Shown: piece by piece, positions 5,770-11,930 of the stretch | Position numbering within the stretch: the first letter of the stretch is position 1 | Layout: the number at the start of each line of letters is the position of its first letter | Source of the DNA: Bacteroidales bacterium UBA1199 | Lineage (GTDB): Bacteria; Bacteroidota; Bacteroidia; Bacteroidales; UBA932 | Direction: 5' to 3' | Length of the DNA stretch: 11,930 bases | NCBI GenBank assembly: GCA_002309795.1 | Contig: DBXZ01000008.1 | Coordinates: 1 to 11,930 of the forward strand | The notes under the pieces: generated by a model | What the model saw: only the letters and a program-made list of their open reading frames with translations | What the model was told of the DNA's origin: nothing | Database searches by the model: none | Position numbers and translations under genes: made by a program

Positions 5770-7362
5770 TCAGAATGTGCAGCCTACCGTCAGGGTGGCG
5801 GCGTTGCGAATCCGGCCCTCAAGGTACTGCGGGGTGGTGAGCATCAGGGTCAAACCGTCCTGCAGGCGGACAAAGGCCGAGAATTTTTCTGAGAAGAATC
5901 GGGTGTAGGTGCACCCGATTCCGAGACCGGCGCAGGGCGCGGTCTCGTATTCGAACTGCCGGTTGAGCCGGGCGTCGAAGGAAAGCGGAGCGGGTGAAGA
6001 GCTCGAAGCCAACTGCTTATCGGAGGCCGGATTGCCGAAGCCAACCCGGAAGAGGCCTTCTCCGCGGAACGAGAGCATATCGTTTGCACGCACGAAGTTG
6101 CGCTCGCCGTAACCGGTTGCATTCAGCGTAATAATCTGGGAGGTACGCTGATACGGATAGATAGTGGTGACGCCCCGGTGGAATGTACCGTCGAGCGCCG
6201 CACCGAAGGCGGTCTTCGCGCGGAAATTCTCTACGCCGCGCCAGGCATCCCAGTCTGCGTGGGCAGAGGCGTCCATCCCGGAAAAGACGTGATTCTTACC
6301 GTAGTAAGTCACTACGGTCTGTTTTCCCGGCTCCGTGGTCTGTTTAAAGATATTCTTGTCGTTGGAGAGCGTGGCGAAATCCGCCGCCCAGGAGAACCGG
6401 TCCGTACTTGAACCCTTTCTGGAGAATGCTTCACCGGAGTATTTGATTTCGTGTCCGTTGAATTCGCAGAAGACGATGCTCGAGGAAGCCCGCTTGCCGT
6501 AGTAGCCGTCGCGGAGCATATAGGAAAGCTGGTGGAATCCGCCTCCTTTCGTGTATAGTTGGAGCGAACCGCCCAACCGGGTGTTGTCCATATAACGCGG
6601 GTTGCTCAGGGAGACATAATTGTCATCGCCCGAGAAAAGCTCACGGACTCCGTAGCATGCACCGTAATCAATGAACAGATAGAACATCTTGTCGGTCGTG
6701 CCGAACTGCCGGGCCCGGAGTTCCTCCAGGTCGCGGTTGTAAGCCAGGTTGGCACCCAGTACCGTACCGCCGGCGAGCGTCCACTGAACACCGGCCGTCA
6801 GATCAAGATACATCAGGTTGCTGCGGGAACGGGGGTCGCGCAGTTTGGTCTGCGAGCCGGAGCGGTAATCCACCTTGATGCCGGCCGACCAGCTGTCGTT
6901 GAAGGTATAGGACATGGCGCCGACCAGACCGTAGCGTTCGATCTGCCGGACGGCGGCCGTTGAGTCGACCGTCTCGTAGAAATTGACAGGAGCCGATGAG
7001 GAGCCCGCCAGCAGCGAGCCCCCCATCTCCTGTCCCTGGAAATAGGAATAGTGCATCCTTCCGTAGAAGGCCACCTTGTCGGAGACCTTCACATACGACT
7101 CCGTCTCGCCGGTGGCGCACCAGTCGTCTGCCGACTCGTCGGGGCCCTTCAGGCCACCGTTGTCTTTGACGAAGCCCCCTTCGGCCACGGCGATCCGTCC
7201 GGTCTGCAACCGGCCGATGCCGGCGGCGTTGTCGAGTTTCAGGAAGGGGTTGGTCGATACGATATAGCGGTAATCGCGCAGCGCGTCACGCCCCTGTCCC
7301 CCGGCCGGAAGGACGAGGGACAGCAGCAGTGCCAGCGTAAGGAGTTGTGTACGGAGATGCAT
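5770..7362 (-). CDS. DUF6850-type outer-membrane beta-barrel protein
   Basis: The 530-residue protein has a signal peptide (about residues 1-23, LVLPAGGQG). The mature chain is rich in alternating aromatic/polar strands with Tyr/Gly turns, and it ends in a strand with terminal Phe (TLTVGCTF), the usual recognition signal for the BAM machinery. The N-terminal part (STNPFLKLDNAAGIG, then a GGF...G..KGPDES region) matches my recollection of DUF6850 barrels that lie beside DUF4876 genes in Bacteroidetes. It has neither a TonB plug nor a regulatory N-domain, so it is not itself a TonB-dependent receptor. Its start codon overlaps the stop of the lipoprotein gene (TAATG), implying translational coupling. 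The substrate is unknown; a pore, a scaffold or a second receptor are all possible. The barrel is well supported, the DUF number less so. Confidence 0.82.
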   Translation of the reverse strand: MHLRTQLLTLALLLSLVLPAGGQGRDALRDYRYIVSTNPFLKLDNAAGIGRLQTGRIAVAEGGFVKDNGGLKGPDESADDWCATGETESYVKVSDKVAFYGRMHYSYFQGQEMGGSLLAGSSSAPVNFYETVDSTAAVRQIERYGLVGAMSYTFNDSWSAGIKVDYRSGSQTKLRDPRSRSNLMYLDLTAGVQWTLAGGTVLGANLAYNRDLEELRARQFGTTDKMFYLFIDYGACYGVRELFSGDDNYVSLSNPRYMDNTRLGGSLQLYTKGGGFHQLSYMLRDGYYGKRASSSIVFCEFNGHEIKYSGEAFSRKGSSTDRFSWAADFATLSNDKNIFKQTTEPGKQTVVTYYGKNHVFSGMDASAHADWDAWRGVENFRAKTAFGAALDGTFHRGVTTIYPYQRTSQIITLNATGYGERNFVRANDMLSFRGEGLFRVGFGNPASDKQLASSSSPAPLSFDARLNRQFEYETAPCAGLGIGCTYTRFFSEKFSAFVRLQDGLTLMLTTPQYLEGRIRNAATLTVGCTF

Positions 7363-8675
7363 TATTTCTTGATGGAAGCGACCTTCCTCTGGTGGAAGTC
7401 GTTGGTGGAGTTATTGGTATCCATGTAGATGATGTGGGCGCCTGCGGCGATGGAAGCCTCAGCGTCAATGCCGGAAGGATCGGTGGTACCATGGTCGGGA
7501 TCGACATCCTTGGTACCGCCGGCATAGTTGTAAACCAACTTACCTTCGTTCTCTGCAAGAGCTTCGGTAGCTTCCTTATCCACATTACGATAGATCGTGT
7601 AACCCTGGCCGTTGGTGAACTTCGCATAACCTGCGTCGATGGTCGGGATGAAACGGGTCTTGCTGTCGGCAAGTTTCGGGATGTTGAAAATCTCTACGCC
7701 ATCCACGATAATGGCCTCGCGGATGATGGCATTCGGCATCGTAGCGCCCATGGTCTCATCAAGGTTGGATTTGTCTTCGGTGTAGGTAGCAGGGTTGTCC
7801 AGTTTGAAGAGGAAAAAGCCCGGCGAGAAGTTGGAAGTCACCCAGCCGGTACCCAGACCGTACTTGACAGCCTTCATGTAACGGGTAGCGTCGGTGAAGG
7901 CCGGTGCGGGATAGTAGGAAGCCATGTTGAAACCGCTCTCCTTGTCGTACATTACATAATCTGCATTGGAAAGGTCAACGGAATTGGTGTAGGTAGCGGT
8001 ATGATCGACTGCGCCCATGATGGAGATGACAATCTGGGAATACGGAGCAATCTTCACCGTAGTGTTGAAATACCAATAGCCATAGCCTGCAGGCAGCCAG
8101 TTCGTATAAGAGAGGTTACCTTCAGTGGTGTAGTACTTGTTGGAAGCATGTGCGTTCGGCGGGTTGATATGGCCGATGCAAACCTTGGAAGCATCCACCT
8201 CCTGGTCGGAGTTGTTGTAGAGGATGATGTACTTGTCGTTGGCATAAGTACCGGAAGCATCGTTCTTCTGGCAGCCACCGCCGTATACCTCTTTGATGAT
8301 GAGCTGGGATCCCTGAGAAGCGACGATCGGGAGTTTGAAGTCGTTGACCGCATTGGGATCTGCCTTCTTGTCGGCGACGGTGATGGCCGTCTTGCCGTTG
8401 CAGTTGGTCACGACACCGTTTGCGTCGATACCACGGAAAGCGACGGTAACGTCATAGATACCGACCGGAAGGGTGAAAGAAGCCACACCCTTTGCGTCGG
8501 TAACTGCTTCGAAGGTGGCAGCACCGGAAGCGATCACCGTGATTCCTTCTTTTTCATAGTTGACGTCATTCTGCGTCAGCTGGATCGTAACATCCTGCGG
8601 TTCCTCTTTGGGCTCGCAGGAGAAGGTAACCGCCAGGGCGGCAACCATTACGAGGAGAGATAGTGCTTTTTTCAT
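7362..8675 (-). CDS. DUF4876-type lipoprotein, probably surface exposed
   Basis: The 437-residue protein has a lipoprotein signal with modified Cys20 (VTFSC, a loose lipobox). Residues after the Cys read EPKEEPQD, containing the K-(D/E)2 pattern of the Bacteroidetes surface export signal, so display on the outer face of the outer membrane is likely. Residues about 28-117 look like a beta-sandwich of the carboxypeptidase-regulatory or Ig type (AATFEAVTDAKGVASFTLP). From about 124 a second domain begins with IIKEVYGGGC and NDKYIILYNNS, reminiscent of lamin-tail-like folds, and it ends NNSTNDFHQRKVAS. This arrangement fits DUF4876, a family of unknown function. The gene sits between the TonB-dependent receptor (21 bp upstream) and the barrel (1-bp overlap), the position a SusD-like partner would take in a Sus locus, though it shows no SusD features. 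A binding partner or lid for the receptor is a reasonable guess. Confidence 0.85.
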   Translation of the reverse strand: MKKALSLLVMVAALAVTFSCEPKEEPQDVTIQLTQNDVNYEKEGITVIASGAATFEAVTDAKGVASFTLPVGIYDVTVAFRGIDANGVVTNCNGKTAITVADKKADPNAVNDFKLPIVASQGSQLIIKEVYGGGCQKNDASGTYANDKYIILYNNSDQEVDASKVCIGHINPPNAHASNKYYTTEGNLSYTNWLPAGYGYWYFNTTVKIAPYSQIVISIMGAVDHTATYTNSVDLSNADYVMYDKESGFNMASYYPAPAFTDATRYMKAVKYGLGTGWVTSNFSPGFFLFKLDNPATYTEDKSNLDETMGATMPNAIIREAIIVDGVEIFNIPKLADSKTRFIPTIDAGYAKFTNGQGYTIYRNVDKEATEALAENEGKLVYNYAGGTKDVDPDHGTTDPSGIDAEASIAAGAHIIYMDTNNSTNDFHQRKVASIKK

Positions 8676-8696
8676 ACTGAATGATATTAAAAGTGG

Positions 8697-11696
8697 TTAG
8701 AATTTCAATCGGACAGTCAGGCCGTAGTAGAAGGAGGGAATGTAGCTGGAAACGGACTCATAATTCCCCGTCTTGCTGGAACGGACCTGTGCGAGGTTGT
8801 TATAGAAGTTATTGGCGTAGAACGAAATCGATGCAAGATCGCCGATCTCCTTGGTTACGCTGATGTTGGCGGAGAAGTAAGGAGTGATGTATTCCGGCAG
8901 GAAGGTGTTCGTGTAGCTGGTGAGCTTGGCCAGGCCGCGCAGGTCTTTGGCCAGGGCGGTGTTCCCCGATTCGACGGCTGCCCTGTAGTCCGCCAGGAAC
9001 GGGCGGAGGGTGGTCGGGTCGTCGAAACTGACGTAGTAGTCCGGGAAGCAGACCACGTAGTGTTCGCCTTCGTAGAGCGACTCGCCCGTGAAGGAGAGCA
9101 GGTCGTTCCGGTCGGAGATCACATAGGAACGGGGGGTTCCGTCGGCCCGCTCGCTGGTTGTCTGGACATACTTGAGCAGGGAGGTCTCTACCTTGAGCGA
9201 AAGAATCATACGGACGCGCGGGATGTGCGTGGTGATCGTCACATTGGTGTTGACGTTGGAAGTCCTGCGGCCATTTGCATAGGTATCATCACCATAGAAA
9301 TAACCTACATATTTGAAAGGAGAGCCGTCCGCCGCCGGCAGGTTGGTCTGGTAGAAAGAGGTCATATTGGAATTGAAGGTCCGGTAGTTGTACCAGGTAC
9401 CGTCGATTCGGACCGTCGTATTGATGGATTTGATCTTGGGAAAATCCACCACCCATTCCAATCCGTAACGGGTCATCGGCTGCTCGGCATTGGTTACGTA
9501 GGGCGTGCTGGAAAACTCATTCTTAACAATGTATGGCAACTCCTGGGCCGCCAGCGCGCCGGTGCGGTCGCTCACCGTCACCACGCCCGTCGTCTTGTCG
9601 ATGCTGTACACACGGTTCGACTCGGGAATCAGACAGCCTGCCAAGGCCGAAGTCTGGGTAAAGAGGTAGGTGTGCGGCGCATAATTGGAGGTATAGACGT
9701 ATGCGTCCAGGGTCCGGTTGTAGAATCCGGCCAGGGAGATATTGGTGCCGCCCAGATTGGCCTCGACGCCCACCTCGCTCTGACGGTTGCGCTGGAACTT
9801 CAGGTCCGCGTTGTACTCCATGGTACGGGGCATGGTCTTATAGGCCATGTAGGAGTTTCCGGCAGCGTCGGTCGGCGAAGCGAAGACCTCCCGGTCGTAG
9901 TAGGTCGGCGTAGGATACAGAATCGAATAGGAAGGCAACTTGACGGCAAGGCCCCAGCTGGCACGGATGGCGAGTGCCCGGAAGAAGTCGTGGCTGTGGT
10001 CTTTTTCGGAGAAGACCGTGTACTTCATGTTGAAACGCGGCGAGAGGCTGGCGACCGTTCCGTAGTGAGAATCCCGGATCATGGTCCGGTCCTGACGGAT
10101 GCCGGCAATCAGGTTCAGGCGGCCTTCGCGGCCCACCGGAATCATCATGTTGTCTTCCGCATAGAGGGCCAGGTTGTGCATGAAGGGCTTGTCGCTGTAG
10201 AGCCAGTCGCGATACGAGGGCGCGGTGGGGAAGTGCGTGGAATAGACGCCGCGGCCGAAGTTGCCATCGCCCGTCCAGTCGACACCCGCCTTCAGTTTGT
10301 TGTTGATGGCTCCGAAGTTGCGGGCCCAGTTGGCCTTGATGCCCAGTTTCCAGGAGAGCGGGCGGTTGTCTTCCACCATCTCGTTGTACCAGTAGCCGCG
10401 CGGGATGATCAGCACGGTGCCGGTCGGGTCGTCTTCGTAGGATTTGGCAATGTAATAACCCTCCTCCTGTCCGTGCAGCACCACCTTGCCCACCGCGCTC
10501 GAATAGTTCGTGTTCTCGCGGCTGAATTTGTCGCTGTAGGAGATGGAACCGTTCATTTCGATGTTGGTGATCCAGGGTTTGCTGAGCAGCCAGTTGAGGG
10601 AGAAGTTGCCGCGGACCACATTGTCGCGCACCTTGGTGTAGGTATCCTTGAACTGGTCGGGATCGGCCGAACTGTTGTAGCCGCCCATATTGCCCGTCAC
10701 GCCTGCCGAGAAACGGATAGGCGTGGATTCCAGAATGCCCCGGTTGAAGAGGTTGGACCAGGTGAGCGAGAGCTGCGCGCGTTCGTAGGCCGTAAAGGGC
10801 GACATGGGTTCCGAGATACTGCGGGTGTACTCCACGCTGCTGTTGAGCACGCCCCGGGATCGGCCGGAAGCGGTCTCACCCAGGCCGAAGCCCTTGCTGG
10901 CGGAAGCCTGCTTGGTGTTGGGGCTGGTGGAGAGGGTCACCATCCAGGGGGTCTTGCCCTTGCGGGTGTTGATCTTGACCACGCCGGAGGTCATATCGCC
11001 GTACTCTACGGAAGGCACGCCGGTAATCACCTCCACCGACTCGACGTTGGAGGAGGCGATGTTGTTGGTGGCCGAGCCCTTCATCTGCGAAGTGGAGGAG
11101 AACTGACCGAAAGTACCGTTGTTGGAGATTCGGATGCCGTCCACCTCAACCGCCGTACCGAAGGAGGCGTTGCCCTGCTCGGCTGAGGAAGCGCGAATAT
11201 TGAACTGCTGTTCGCTGGTCAGGTTCGGGTTGGTCGTGGCGCCGCCCGGCATCAGGCCGGAGATGCTCGATACGTTCATCAGCTGCACGTGGTCGAGCGC
11301 CGTCTTGTCGATCATGCGGGCCGTGGTGGCCGAGTTGCTGCTCTCCTGCGCCGTGACGACCGCCCCTTCGAGGGCCAGGTTGTCCTGCGCGAGCTGGATC
11401 TTGAAATTGCGGATATCCTTGGAAACGGTGATTTCCAGTTTGTTCTCCACGTAGCCCACACAGGAGACTGTGACAGTGGTTTTGCCGGCGGGTACCTTGG
11501 CGATGGTGAAGGCGCCTTTGGTATCGCACACACCCCACTGGCCGGTGGCGAGCACCACCGTGGCAAATTCAACCGGCTCTCCCGTCCCCTTTTCGGTCAC
11601 CGTGCCGGAGAGGGTGAAGAGCTGCTGCGCCCGCACACCCGGGCCGGAGCCCAGGACGAGGAGCGTTACGAGGAGGATTCGGAGGATTCGGGACAT
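8697..11696 (-). CDS. TonB-dependent outer-membrane receptor
   Basis: This 999-residue active transporter imports its ligand across the outer membrane with energy from TonB-ExbBD. It has a signal peptide (about 1-23, GVRA before QQ), then a carboxypeptidase-regulatory-like domain (about 28-102, LSGTVTEKGTGEPVEFATV). The plug follows (about 112-245), with FNIRASS, VEVDGIRISNN and VEVITGVPSVEYGDMTSGVV typical of plug strands. The remaining three quarters is a 22-stranded-type barrel ending in YYGLTVRLKF with a terminal Phe. No SusD gene follows, so it is not assigned as SusC. It is encoded 18 bp after the M3 peptidase gene with no room for a promoter, so it probably belongs to the same operon. 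The ligand cannot be read from the sequence; the neighbouring peptidases point to peptides or proteins. An 18-residue Sec core rich in Leu/Val supports the chosen ATG. Confidence 0.93.
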   Translation of the reverse strand: MSRILRILLVTLLVLGSGPGVRAQQLFTLSGTVTEKGTGEPVEFATVVLATGQWGVCDTKGAFTIAKVPAGKTTVTVSCVGYVENKLEITVSKDIRNFKIQLAQDNLALEGAVVTAQESSNSATTARMIDKTALDHVQLMNVSSISGLMPGGATTNPNLTSEQQFNIRASSAEQGNASFGTAVEVDGIRISNNGTFGQFSSTSQMKGSATNNIASSNVESVEVITGVPSVEYGDMTSGVVKINTRKGKTPWMVTLSTSPNTKQASASKGFGLGETASGRSRGVLNSSVEYTRSISEPMSPFTAYERAQLSLTWSNLFNRGILESTPIRFSAGVTGNMGGYNSSADPDQFKDTYTKVRDNVVRGNFSLNWLLSKPWITNIEMNGSISYSDKFSRENTNYSSAVGKVVLHGQEEGYYIAKSYEDDPTGTVLIIPRGYWYNEMVEDNRPLSWKLGIKANWARNFGAINNKLKAGVDWTGDGNFGRGVYSTHFPTAPSYRDWLYSDKPFMHNLALYAEDNMMIPVGREGRLNLIAGIRQDRTMIRDSHYGTVASLSPRFNMKYTVFSEKDHSHDFFRALAIRASWGLAVKLPSYSILYPTPTYYDREVFASPTDAAGNSYMAYKTMPRTMEYNADLKFQRNRQSEVGVEANLGGTNISLAGFYNRTLDAYVYTSNYAPHTYLFTQTSALAGCLIPESNRVYSIDKTTGVVTVSDRTGALAAQELPYIVKNEFSSTPYVTNAEQPMTRYGLEWVVDFPKIKSINTTVRIDGTWYNYRTFNSNMTSFYQTNLPAADGSPFKYVGYFYGDDTYANGRRTSNVNTNVTITTHIPRVRMILSLKVETSLLKYVQTTSERADGTPRSYVISDRNDLLSFTGESLYEGEHYVVCFPDYYVSFDDPTTLRPFLADYRAAVESGNTALAKDLRGLAKLTSYTNTFLPEYITPYFSANISVTKEIGDLASISFYANNFYNNLAQVRSSKTGNYESVSSYIPSFYYGLTVRLKF

Positions 11697-11714
11697 ATTC
11701 CGCAGATAATCAGG

Positions 11715-11930
11715 TTATTTAAGGCCGCGGGCGCGGAGCAGTGCATCCGGGTCGGGCTGCGCTCCGCGGAAGCGGACGTAAAGGGTCATGGGTTCTTCGC
11801 TGCCGCCCTTCTCGAGGATGTTGTGGCGGAAGCTCATCGCGGTTTCCGGATCGAAGACACCCTTCTGCTTGAAGAGTTCGAAGGCATCTTTGTCCAGCAC
11901 TTCGGCCCAGAGGTAGCTGTAGTAGCCGGC
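11715..11930 (-). CDS. M3-family metallopeptidase (Dcp-type), C-terminal fragment
   Basis: Only the last 71 residues are in the window; the gene continues past its right edge. They read AGYYSYLWAEVLDKDAFELF and then a GVFDPETA...FR..IL.KGG segment and FRGAQPDPDALLRARGLK, the characteristic C-terminus of M3 peptidases such as peptidyl-dipeptidase Dcp and oligopeptidase A. The GYYSY(L/I)W segment contains tyrosines that line the substrate cleft in this family. The zinc motif HExxH would lie upstream, outside the window, so activity and any signal peptide cannot be judged. These enzymes remove dipeptides from, or split, short peptides. The stop codon lies 18 bp before the TonB-dependent receptor start, so it is likely the preceding gene of the same operon. 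Confidence 0.9.
   Translation of the reverse strand, partial: AGYYSYLWAEVLDKDAFELFKQKGVFDPETAMSFRHNILEKGGSEEPMTLYVRFRGAQPDPDALLRARGLK

Noticed and set aside
4163..5908. A 581-codon + strand open frame opposite the M16 gene
   Set aside because: It is a shadow frame. The minus strand encodes an intact M16 protease with HxxEH, while this translation shows no family features and runs across the gap between two minus-strand genes.
7347..8663. A 438-codon + strand open frame opposite the DUF4876 gene
   Set aside because: It mirrors the lipoprotein gene almost end to end, and its Val/Gly/Asp-rich translation has no recognisable motif.
9060..11186. A 708-codon + strand open frame opposite the TonB-dependent receptor
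   Set aside because: It is a long antisense frame created by the sense gene avoiding certain codons. The sense frame has a signal peptide, a plug and a barrel terminus; this one has none.
11640..11692. A 9-bp tandem duplication at the start of the receptor gene (encoding RIL-RIL)
   Set aside because: It is only two short copies within a signal peptide of simple composition, which is likely chance and has no clear consequence.
8697..11696. Calling the receptor SusC of a glycan-utilisation locus
   Set aside because: No SusD homologue, glycoside hydrolase or carbohydrate regulator is in view; the neighbours are peptidases and DUF4876/DUF6850 proteins.
1..11930. CRISPR arrays, insertion sequences or integrases
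   Set aside because: No regularly spaced repeat series, transposase-like or recombinase-like frame is present; the only repeats are those listed.

Overview
The window looks like chromosomal DNA from a fairly GC-rich member of the Bacteroidales. The evidence is a TonB-dependent receptor with an N-terminal carboxypeptidase-regulatory-like domain, a lipoprotein with a Bacteroidetes-style surface export signal, DUF4876- and DUF6850-type proteins, promoters of the TTTG / TAnnTTTG class, and almost no Shine-Dalgarno sequences. A Rikenellaceae or Alistipes-like host is plausible, but no taxonomic marker proves it.

Left part (1-1392). A gene-free, GC-rich stretch full of short dyads (1-300) precedes ispF, a MEP-pathway isoprenoid gene on the + strand. 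ispF has a well-matched Bacteroidetes promoter, which fixes its start at 362. Converging on it from the minus strand is a two-gene tRNA unit, tRNA-Gln(CTG) then tRNA-Met(CAT). The two transcription units share a hairpin with T-runs on both strands. The ispF/tRNA gap also holds a long imperfect palindrome (945-1008) nested inside a 10-bp inverted repeat. Between the tRNA promoter and the next gene lie two related stem-loops in tandem (1283-1315 and 1333-1369).

Right part (1393-11930). Six minus-strand genes follow one another with gaps of 5-22 bp or a 1-bp overlap, so they are probably one operon. In transcription order they are: the C-terminal end of an M3 (Dcp/oligopeptidase A-type) metallopeptidase that enters from beyond the window, a 999-residue TonB-dependent receptor, a DUF4876-type lipoprotein likely shown on the cell surface, a DUF6850-type outer-membrane barrel, a two-domain M16 (pitrilysin-type) protease, and an M28 aminopeptidase-like enzyme with a PA-type insert. 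All except the truncated M3 gene show an N-terminal export signal.

How they may work together (inference): the receptor, lipoprotein and second barrel form an outer-membrane uptake assembly for a peptide, a small protein or a protein-bound cofactor. M16 would cut the cargo in the periplasm, and M28 and M3 would trim the fragments. There is no SusD homologue, so this is not a classical Sus-type glycan locus. The idea resembles the Fus ferredoxin-import system, which also pairs a TonB-dependent receptor with an M16 protease, but the substrate here is unknown.
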